Shown here in pieces: positions 31,780-38,262 of a stretch of 40,881 nucleotides of DNA. A program made the translations under genes and the position numbers. Position 1 is the stretch's first letter. Every line of letters starts with the position of its first letter. The notes beneath the pieces were generated by a model. The model was not told the origin of the DNA and made no database searches. It saw only the letters and a program-made list of their open reading frames with translations. This stretch comes from Clostridiales bacterium (GTDB lineage Bacteria > Bacillota > Clostridia > Caldicoprobacterales > DTU083): positions 1 to 40,881 of the forward strand of contig DUSN01000097.1 in the NCBI GenBank assembly GCA_012842605.1. Reading direction: 5' to 3'.

Positions 31780-34047
31780 ATGAATGCCTTGGACCGGACA
31801 CAATGGAATTTGGAAGAGAAACGGTTAAAACAGGTTTATAAAATGATATGCCGGGAGTTGTCCCGAAGAGAGGTGGAAGTTAATGCCTACCGCAATATAT
31901 TAACCTCCACCGGGCGTTCCATCTGGGAAGAGGTGGATCATACATGGGAATACCTGGATACCGATGCGGCTGCTGATATTAAGCAAGCAATTGATATTCT
32001 AAAACAGGAAAACCAAAAATATGAAATAGCCCGGCGACAGCTTTATAAACTGGAGAGGTTAAAACGTTCATGTTATTTTGGGCGCATTGATTTTACTGAG
32101 AAGGGGTACCCGGATACAGAGGAAATATATATTGGCATTATGTCATTTTTTGATGAACAGGGCAATATTCTGGTATATGACTGGCGGGCACCTGTTTCCA
32201 GTATTTTTTACGACTTTGAATTAGGCCCGGCTTTTTATAAATGCCCCGAGGGTATTATTGAAGGCAAGGTAAGCCTGAAACGCCAATATCGCATAAAGGA
32301 AGACAGCCTGGAGTTCATGCTGGATACCGGCATAAAGATAGATGATGAGCTGCTGCAGGAGATATTAAGCAGGAACACTGACGAAAAAATGCGCAGCATC
32401 GTCAATACCATACAAAAGGAGCAAAACCGCATTATCCGGGATGAGACTCATCAATTGCTGATGGTGCAGGGAGTAGCGGGCAGCGGCAAGACTTCCATAG
32501 CGCTTCACCGCATTGCTTATCTATTGTACAAATACCGGGATACCAATCTGACTTCCCGCAATATACTGATTTTTTCACCCAATACCGTGTTCAATGACTA
32601 TATATCCAATGTCCTGCCTGAGTTGGGTGAAGAAAACATGCAGCAGACTACATTTGAAGAGTATATGGAAAAACTGGCGGGCAAGGATATAGCTTTTGAA
32701 ACCGGCAGCAGCCACATGGAGTACATCCTGACTGCACACGGCCGTAAAGAATATCAGCCCAGGCTCAAAGGAATAGCTTACAAGTCCACCATGGATTTCT
32801 ATCACCTTCTAAATGATTATGCCGATTACCTTGAACATGGGATTCCTTTCGATGATATAGTCTTCAGGGACCAGGTAATTGTCTCCCGGCAGATAATGAG
32901 AGATATGTTTTTCAATGACTATGCTTCCATGCCCCTGGTAAAGAGACTGGAAAAGCTGAAAATACGCCTGTATTACCTTATTCGGCCTGCCTGGCACAAG
33001 CGCCTTCGGGAATTGGAGGAACAACTGAAGGAAAATCCGGAGCATAAAGAGAAAGCAAAGGCATACAGCCGTTTATTTGTATACCGTGAATTTAAGCCTG
33101 TACGGGAAAAGATAGAAGCCATGCTTAGTTTCGATTTGTACAAGGCTTTTTGTGACTTGTTTGAGAATACCGGTTTATTTGCTCAGGTTGCAAAAGACAG
33201 GCTGCCGGATGACTACCAGGCTGTCTGCAAATCCACGGCAGCCAGGCTTCGCTTGAAAATGCTGGGATATGAAGATATTTCAGCCTATGTTTATTTAAAA
33301 GGAAAGCTTGAGGGTTTCCCTCATGTAAGCCAAATACGCCATGTGGTGGTAGATGAGGCTCAGGATTACACTCCGGTTCAGTTTGCCATTCTAAGGCAGT
33401 TGTTCCCTAAAATCCGCATGACATTGCTGGGGGATTTCAATCAGACGGTAAATCCATTAAAGGAGACCTTTGGCTATGAGCAGGCAGCAAAAATCATGTC
33501 TTTGGACAATTATGCCATTTTGAAGTTGACTAAAGGATATCGTTCAACAGCTGACATAGTCAATTTCACCCGCTGCATCCTTAAAGGAGATAACAATATT
33601 GAATCCATTCAAAGGCCAGGGGAAAAGCCCCAGCTTATAGTTGCTGACGATGAAAATCACCTTTTGCAGAGGCTGGTGGACGATATCAGGCAGCTGGTTA
33701 ATGACGGCATGGAATCCATTGGAATTATATGCAAAACAGCAGCTGCAAGCAAACAGGTATACAGCAGTATTCGGGGAAAGATAAAAGCAACCCTGCTGAC
33801 GCAGGATGATGTTAATTTCAGCCGCGGCATCATGGTATTGCCGGTTTACCTGGCAAAGGGCCTGGAGTTTGACGCAGCAATAGTTTATGGAGCGGACAAG
33901 GCTACTTATAGCCTTGACCAGGACAGGAAACTGTTCTATACCGCATGTACAAGAGCCCTGCACAGGCTGCACCTGCTATGTGCCGGAGAAGTTACGCCTT
34001 TAATTGAAGATATTCCGGCAGAATATTACGAAGTAAAAAAAGGCTAA
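31780..34047 (+). CDS. helD: HelD-like UvrD/Rep-family helicase, RNA polymerase recycling factor
   Basis: About 755 residues; ATG 31780 abuts GGAGGAG, while TTG 31789 has better spacing, so the start is unsettled. The N-terminal coiled-coil arm (about 1-95) inserts into the polymerase secondary channel in characterised HelD. The SF1 motor follows: Walker A G231-VAGSGKT (K237), DWRAPVSSIFYDF, and Walker B VVDEAQDYTPVQF. Further motifs are GDFNQTVNP, LTKGYRST, and the C-terminal LAKGLEFDAAIVYGADK and LFYTACTRAL. HelD removes stalled RNA polymerase from DNA with ATP. Length is near the 774 residues of B. subtilis HelD. A terminator follows. Confidence 0.94.
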   Translation: MNALDRTQWNLEEKRLKQVYKMICRELSRREVEVNAYRNILTSTGRSIWEEVDHTWEYLDTDAAADIKQAIDILKQENQKYEIARRQLYKLERLKRSCYFGRIDFTEKGYPDTEEIYIGIMSFFDEQGNILVYDWRAPVSSIFYDFELGPAFYKCPEGIIEGKVSLKRQYRIKEDSLEFMLDTGIKIDDELLQEILSRNTDEKMRSIVNTIQKEQNRIIRDETHQLLMVQGVAGSGKTSIALHRIAYLLYKYRDTNLTSRNILIFSPNTVFNDYISNVLPELGEENMQQTTFEEYMEKLAGKDIAFETGSSHMEYILTAHGRKEYQPRLKGIAYKSTMDFYHLLNDYADYLEHGIPFDDIVFRDQVIVSRQIMRDMFFNDYASMPLVKRLEKLKIRLYYLIRPAWHKRLRELEEQLKENPEHKEKAKAYSRLFVYREFKPVREKIEAMLSFDLYKAFCDLFENTGLFAQVAKDRLPDDYQAVCKSTAARLRLKMLGYEDISAYVYLKGKLEGFPHVSQIRHVVVDEAQDYTPVQFAILRQLFPKIRMTLLGDFNQTVNPLKETFGYEQAAKIMSLDNYAILKLTKGYRSTADIVNFTRCILKGDNNIESIQRPGEKPQLIVADDENHLLQRLVDDIRQLVNDGMESIGIICKTAAASKQVYSSIRGKIKATLLTQDDVNFSRGIMVLPVYLAKGLEFDAAIVYGADKATYSLDQDRKLFYTACTRALHRLHLLCAGEVTPLIEDIPAEYYEVKKG

Positions 34048-34061
34048 AGGTAAATTAAAAG

Positions 34062-34092
34062 AAACCCTGCTTATGCAACGGCAGGGTTTTTC
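34062..34092 (+). terminator. helD terminator
   Basis: AAACCCTGC (34062-34070) and GCAGGGTTT (34081-34089) form a 9-bp stem with a 10-nt loop; the T-run extends to about 34091. Confidence 0.9.
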
Positions 34093-34217
34093 CATATATG
34101 GAAGTAAATTATATATACCATTGAGTTTCCATATTTATGACACAACTGTTACAAGTGTTAAACCTTTGTTAAATCGCCTAAAAACCGCATCATTTCTCTT
34201 TTTTTCGCGTCTTTATC

Positions 34218-34226
34218 TGATAAAAT
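34218..34226 (+). promoter_or_regulatory. Possible extended -10 promoter of the deacetylase gene
   Basis: TGATAAAAT has the extended -10 form but the -35 region is poor. Transcription from here would include the hairpin at 34249-34315. Nothing else in 34093-34381 looks like a gene. Confidence 0.35.
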
Positions 34227-34248
34227 AGTATATAAGAAAACCTAAGTT

Positions 34249-34315
34249 TATACCCTGCATAAATGCCGGTTTTATACATGTGAAACAGCGCAAAGATATA
34301 TGCATCAAGGGTATA
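34249..34315 (+). promoter_or_regulatory. Structured leader hairpin before the deacetylase gene
   Basis: TATACCCT followed by GCATA (34249-34261) pairs with TATGC (34299-34303) and AGGGTATA (34308-34315). This gives 13 bp with a 4-nt bulge (ATCA) and a 37-nt loop. It lies about 65 nt before the start codon. It does not match the c-di-GMP-I, c-di-AMP or TPP consensus as I know them. Confidence 0.4.
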
Positions 34316-34381
34316 GGGGACAACCTGTATTACATATATTACATCAGCGGATATTTTTAAGATGCAATCGGGGGCATGGAA

Positions 34382-35545
34382 ATGAAACGCATATTTAACA
34401 GGCAACGCATTCTAGTCGCAGCAAAGATGATGATTATTCTGATGTTTCTCAGCGCTACTTTGCCTTTTTACGGGGGAACAACCACTTCGGCCTTGAAGGT
34501 TTTGGCATCCGCTTATAATCAAGGTAAAGAAAAAAGCTGGGAATCAGAAACAGAAGGACAAGCGCCCCTACCGGCAAACATGGATTATGTAGATGATTCT
34601 CCTTCTGAAACTGTAGCTCCGGTACAAGTCATACCTCTGCCAACTTCCGGCTCTGCATCGGGTGGTCAGACGGGACCACAGGACAACCAGCAGCCAGGCA
34701 GCACTTCAAGCCCTGCACCCATACCCGGCGGATGTCCGTCGCCCGAAACAAGTCCGCAGCCTGGTCTACCTGATCCGGAAGGTACGGGATCAAAGCCGAC
34801 TGATAAACCTTCGGCTACAGACGAACCTATTTCCTCCGGCACTCCGAATCCCGGCTCTCAGCCCAATACTGAAGAAGGTGATGCCATACCGGTAGATTCA
34901 GGTGTGCTGCTGCAGGATTTGCTGAATAAGGTTTACCGGCACGAAGGAGAAAAGGTAGCTTATCTTACCTTTGACGACGGTCCTACCCCTTCTATAACCT
35001 CAGCTATTCTGGATATCCTTGCAGAGGAAAATATAAAGGCTACATTTTTTGTTATCGGCAACTTAGCCGAACGTTACCCTGAAATTGTTAAAAGGCAGTA
35101 TGAAGAAGGCCATGGTATAGGCAACCATACCTATACCCATGTTTTCAAACATATTTATAAAAAGCCTGAAAATTTTGTTGATGAATTGATCAAGACAGAA
35201 AATGTTTTGCAATCAATACTTGGTGAGGATAAAAATCTTAAGCTGATACGATTCCCGGGAGGGTCCTTTGGCAATAACCTGAAGCCCTTCAGGGAGGCAG
35301 CCAATGAAGCAGGCTATGCCTATGTTGACTGGAACAGCCTCAATGGTGATGCCGAATCCGTCAAACCTCTTTCAGCAGAGAAGCTCATAGCCAGGATGAA
35401 GGAAACAGTCCACGGCCAGAGCGGGCTGGTGGTATTGATGCACGACGCACCTCAAAAGCAGACAACGGTAGAAGCCCTGCCTAAAATTATCAAATTTCTG
35501 AAATCGAAAGGCTATCGTTTCGAACTGCTTCCCGGCTCCCGGTAA
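34382..35545 (+). CDS. Polysaccharide deacetylase (NodB/CE4), membrane-anchored with Pro/Ser linker
   Basis: 387 residues from ATG 34382, 7 nt after GGGGC; the ATG at 34376 is too close to the SD. An N-terminal signal anchor (about 10-40, ILVAAKMMIILMFLSATLPF) is followed by a Pro/Ser/Gly-rich spacer (about 75-170) that could cross the wall. The NodB domain (about 185-385) has TFD198-D199-GP with the metal-binding HTYTH (H249/H253), FPGGSFG and LVVLMHDAPQK. It removes acetyl groups from peptidoglycan or another cell-surface glycan, often giving lysozyme resistance. The C-terminus is complete. It is convergent with the next gene, only 12 nt away and with no terminator between. Confidence 0.93.
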   Translation: MKRIFNRQRILVAAKMMIILMFLSATLPFYGGTTTSALKVLASAYNQGKEKSWESETEGQAPLPANMDYVDDSPSETVAPVQVIPLPTSGSASGGQTGPQDNQQPGSTSSPAPIPGGCPSPETSPQPGLPDPEGTGSKPTDKPSATDEPISSGTPNPGSQPNTEEGDAIPVDSGVLLQDLLNKVYRHEGEKVAYLTFDDGPTPSITSAILDILAEENIKATFFVIGNLAERYPEIVKRQYEEGHGIGNHTYTHVFKHIYKKPENFVDELIKTENVLQSILGEDKNLKLIRFPGGSFGNNLKPFREAANEAGYAYVDWNSLNGDAESVKPLSAEKLIARMKETVHGQSGLVVLMHDAPQKQTTVEALPKIIKFLKSKGYRFELLPGSR

Positions 35546-35557
35546 ATTATGCTGAGT

Positions 35558-36583
35558 TTATGGGTCAACCTTAACAGGCTGGCCTGTTTTAATAGATGTG
35601 ATGATGTCAAATATCATCTTCATGTCGCCCACTTCAACTTCGGGTGTTACCAGGATGTTTTCCTGGCCGTTAAATGCATTGTAAAAATTCAACAGCTCAT
35701 TATAGTAGCCTCTGCCCGGCAGGTAACTGATTTCCTCTGAATTACCGTCCCTGTAGGAAACAAAAAGCCTGCCGCTGTTTTTATCTTCAAGGTAGATTTC
35801 GCCCCGGGTTCCGAATATCCTAAGCCCTATAGGCGGCTTTTGGGTTTCCTGGCCGTCGCAGAAGTAATTGTATTGTCCTACAACTTTATTTTTGAACAGT
35901 ATCTGGCAGTTATATGACATGTAGGGACTGTAAGGTTCGTCCTGAGGGCGCCCGTTGGCATAAACACTGTCTACAGGGCCGAGGATATGACGCATGGCAG
36001 CAATGTCATGCAATGCGGCATCCAAAAAGGCACCTCCCGGGAACAGGGGGTATTGCCGCCATTTGGTTGCAGCAAAGGTATCTTTTCCCATTTCGGATTT
36101 GAAATCAACTACATTATTCTTGACAAAATATACAACCTCGCCGATGCGGCCTTTATATACCAAATCCTTGATTATATTATTTTCATCATTATAACGGTAG
36201 TTTTCTGCAACCATAACCAGGGAAGGGTTTTCTTTGTGCAGCCTTAACAGCTCATTGGCACCTTCCATTGTGCCTGCAAGCGGTTTTTCGGCTATCAGAT
36301 GTTTCCCCGCACGAAGCACAGCGGCCGCTGCTTCGAAATTTTCCTGTATGGGGACAAGCACGTCTACCGCATCAATATCATCCCGCTTAAGCATCTCATT
36401 ATAGTCGTCGTATACATTGCTTTTGTCCAGTCCTATGGAATCAGCAAACTTTTCCGCATCGCTTCTTGTGCGGTTGCAAAGTGCTGCTATTTCGTACTTG
36501 TCCTTAAGCTCCTGGATTGCCGGCCAATGAAGTCTTTCCCATGCCAGGCCGGTTCCAATTACCGCTAACCGGATTTTTTTCAT
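35558..36583 (-). CDS. Gfo/Idh/MocA-family oxidoreductase
   Basis: 341 residues from ATG 36583; the SD GGAG lies 10 nt upstream, and the in-frame TTG 36589 is only 4 nt after it. The N-terminal Rossmann fold has the glycine pattern VIGTGLAWERLHWPAI and the family EKPLAGT motif with the catalytic lysine near residue 95. The C-terminal alpha/beta domain carries the substrate site (PGGAFLDAALHDIAAMRHILG). It oxidises or reduces a sugar, inositol or sugar-phosphate with NAD(P). Substrate unknown. No sugar operon lies beside it and it is the only minus-strand gene in this part. A divergent lepB starts 132 nt away. Confidence 0.92.
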   Translation of the reverse strand: MKKIRLAVIGTGLAWERLHWPAIQELKDKYEIAALCNRTRSDAEKFADSIGLDKSNVYDDYNEMLKRDDIDAVDVLVPIQENFEAAAAVLRAGKHLIAEKPLAGTMEGANELLRLHKENPSLVMVAENYRYNDENNIIKDLVYKGRIGEVVYFVKNNVVDFKSEMGKDTFAATKWRQYPLFPGGAFLDAALHDIAAMRHILGPVDSVYANGRPQDEPYSPYMSYNCQILFKNKVVGQYNYFCDGQETQKPPIGLRIFGTRGEIYLEDKNSGRLFVSYRDGNSEEISYLPGRGYYNELLNFYNAFNGQENILVTPEVEVGDMKMIFDIITSIKTGQPVKVDP

Positions 36584-36715
36584 TTGCAAATGCTCCTTTC
36601 TTCTTCTAGACCTATTTATTTTTAAGAATTTTGCAGAATCTAATTTTAGTATGGCTTTTATATAAGGGAATCATGTTGTATAATGTAAACAAAGTGGAAC
36701 GAGCGAGGTGGGTAC

Positions 36716-37297
36716 ATGGCATTTTTGAAAAAAGCAGGCAGGATATTGCTGGAATGGGTTGAGATATTAGCTGTCTCGTTTATTCTGGCTGTTGTGATAA
36801 ACCTGTTTGTGATTCAGCCTGTGAAGGTGGAAGGCAGTTCCATGATGCCGACTCTGCAGGACAATGATTTTGTTATTCTGTCCCGCATCAGCAAGACATT
36901 GAATTTGGATCTAAAATACGGCGATATTGTGGTTATAGACCGCCGTACCGACAGAAAGCGATCCATTTTGGATGATATTGGCGACCTGGGATTTTTCAGC
37001 CGTGTTGATAACAGGAATCTGCTTATCAAAAGGGTGATAGGCCTGCCCGGAGATACAATAGAGATAAGGGACGGCGGTGTTTACCGCAACGGAGAGCGCC
37101 TGGACGAGCCCTATCTTATGGAAGATACCATGTATGGCCGGGAGGAAACCTATACTGTGCCTGAAGGGCATGTTTTTGTCCTGGGCGATAACAGGAACAA
37201 CAGTATGGACAGCAGGGTTATCGGCCCTATTCCCATGGATAATATAAAGGGCACCATGGTGTTGGACATCAGTAAACTGCTGAGGAGCCTTCCGTAA
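36716..37297 (+). CDS. lepB: Signal peptidase I
   Basis: 193 residues, the size of Gram-positive type I signal peptidases. One N-terminal membrane helix (about 12-34, VEILAVSFILAVVINLFVI) is followed by the catalytic Ser42 in SSMMPTL and the general base Lys105 in LLIKRVIGLPGD. The GDNRNNSMDSR box is intact. It cuts signal peptides from exported proteins at the outer membrane face. The ATG has GAGGTGG upstream. A TATAAT at 36679-36684 lies in front with a weak -35. No operon partner; the next gene, queT, is under riboswitch control 390 nt downstream. Confidence 0.96.
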   Translation: MAFLKKAGRILLEWVEILAVSFILAVVINLFVIQPVKVEGSSMMPTLQDNDFVILSRISKTLNLDLKYGDIVVIDRRTDRKRSILDDIGDLGFFSRVDNRNLLIKRVIGLPGDTIEIRDGGVYRNGERLDEPYLMEDTMYGREETYTVPEGHVFVLGDNRNNSMDSRVIGPIPMDNIKGTMVLDISKLLRSLP

Positions 37298-37419
37298 ATT
37301 GCATTGATTTATATATAGAGGATGTATGCAGCCTAATTGGCAGCGGAAGTATTTCACTGTTGTTCTTGAGCACAGAACGAAGGGGTTTTGTATAGTTTTA
37401 AAATAACTAGAATTGAATA

Positions 37420-37459
37420 AGACAGTTCGAAACCATCCTGTCTATAAACAAAACTACGG
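37420..37459 (+). ncRNA. PreQ1-I riboswitch aptamer
   Basis: AGACAG (37420-37425) pairs with CTGTCT (37438-37443) around a 12-nt loop TTCGAAACCATC. An A-rich tail ATAAACAAAACTACGG follows, close to the ATAAAAAACTAAGG tail of preQ1-I that folds back into the loop. It precedes queT, a preQ1/queuosine precursor transporter. A possible promoter lies in front (TTGAGC 37366-37371, TATAGT 37391-37396, 19-nt spacer). Confidence 0.85.
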
Positions 37460-37466
37460 AAAACAC

Positions 37467-37541
37467 CCGGTTTCCATAAATAGGATACCGGTTGTGTATA
37501 TTATTTAAAAGGGGGCAAGTTGGTTTGCTCCTTTTTCTTTT
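37467..37541 (+). terminator. Expression platform of the preQ1 riboswitch: hairpin and intrinsic terminator
   Basis: First hairpin: CCGGTTTCC (37467-37475) with GGATACCGG (37483-37491), one mismatch. Then GGGGCAA (37512-37518) pairs with TTGCTCC (37525-37531), followed by TTTTTCTTTT. This is a rho-independent terminator 145 nt before queT, consistent with transcriptional attenuation by bound preQ1. The exact antiterminator pairing was not resolved. Confidence 0.7.
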
Positions 37542-37565
37542 GAATTATGTCTAAATTGTAATCAG

Positions 37566-37706
37566 TACAAATTAAGAATAAGTACAATTAGAGACTATAT
37601 ACAAACATTGAAAGAATACAAAATCAGACATGATACAAAAAGTAACTAATTAAAATTTTTGCTTAAGTACAAAGGAGGAATTATTTTTGAACAACAAAAG
37701 TTACAA
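37566..37706 (+). repeat. 17-nt periodic TACAA-N5-GA repeat array upstream of queT
   Basis: TACAA begins at 37566, 37583, 37600, 37617, 37634, 37668 and 37702. All are multiples of 17 apart, and no TACAA occurs out of register between 37542 and 37706. The unit starting at 37651 reads TAAAA and looks like a decayed copy. Unit positions 11-12 are GA in units 1-4 and 7, AA in unit 5 and GC in unit 6. The seventh unit contains the AGGAGG of queT and the last TACAA falls in codons 5-6. The period is not a multiple of 3, so it is not coding. Confidence 0.8.
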
Positions 37707-38181
37707 TTACACACGCTATTTAACGCAAGCTGCCATCATTGCTGCTGTCTATACAGTGCTGACACTGGCATTTGCTCCCCTGAGTTATGGCGAAGGCATG
37801 GTACAGGTGCGAATATCAGAGATGCTGACAGTACTTCCTTTTTATACGCCTGCTGCCATTCCCGGTCTGTTTGTAGGTGCAATAATTTCTAATTTATTCA
37901 GCCCGGTAGGTGCAATTGACGTAATACTTGGCAGCCTGGCCACCCTGATTGCTGCCTGGCTTACCTATAGGATGCCGAATAAAATACTGGCACCCATTCC
38001 ACCAATTGTTGTAAACGGCCTGGTTATCGGAGGCATGCTTCATTATGTTTACAAATTTCCCCTGCTTTTATCCATTCTGTCGGTTACTGCCGGTCAGATA
38101 GTCTCCTGCTATATCCTGGGTGGTATATTGATTATAGTACTGGAAAAAGTTAAAAATCACCTATTTCAGGCTGGTATTTGA
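37687..38181 (+). CDS. queT: QueT family queuosine-precursor (preQ1) transporter
   Basis: 164 residues with about five membrane helices, starting at TTG 37687, 8 nt after AGGAGG. QueT is the membrane S component of an ECF-type vitamin transporter. It imports preQ1 or another queuosine precursor for tRNA modification. The family motif VQVRISEMLTVLPFYTPAAIPGLFVGAIISN is present (about 38-68). The energising ECF A/T subunits are not in the window. The preQ1-I aptamer and terminator upstream support the substrate assignment independently. A periodic repeat lies between terminator and start. The addB promoter overlaps the stop codon. Confidence 0.93.
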   Translation: MNNKSYNYTRYLTQAAIIAAVYTVLTLAFAPLSYGEGMVQVRISEMLTVLPFYTPAAIPGLFVGAIISNLFSPVGAIDVILGSLATLIAAWLTYRMPNKILAPIPPIVVNGLVIGGMLHYVYKFPLLLSILSVTAGQIVSCYILGGILIIVLEKVKNHLFQAGI

Positions 38182-38206
38182 GTACACAGGCAATTAAGTG
38201 TATAAT
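38178..38206 (+). promoter_or_regulatory. Sigma-A promoter of addB
   Basis: TTGAGT (38178-38183), a 17-nt spacer and a perfect TATAAT (38201-38206). The -35 overlaps the queT stop. In the leader ATACTGC and GCAGTAT (38217-38223 and 38231-38237) form a 7-bp hairpin without a U-tract. Confidence 0.8.
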
Positions 38207-38262
38207 TAAAAAAAGGATACTGCTGACAAGGCAGTATTATAGGGGGTTGAAGGCTTGTGAGC

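Noticed and set aside
34241-34340. Known riboswitch (c-di-GMP-I, c-di-AMP or TPP) before the deacetylase
   Set aside because: The GCGCAAAG piece is suggestive of GEMM, but the rest of the consensus and the helices do not fit.
37542-37706. CRISPR-like array before queT
   Set aside because: Only about seven bases of each 17-nt unit are conserved; there are no long identical repeats or spacers and no cas genes.
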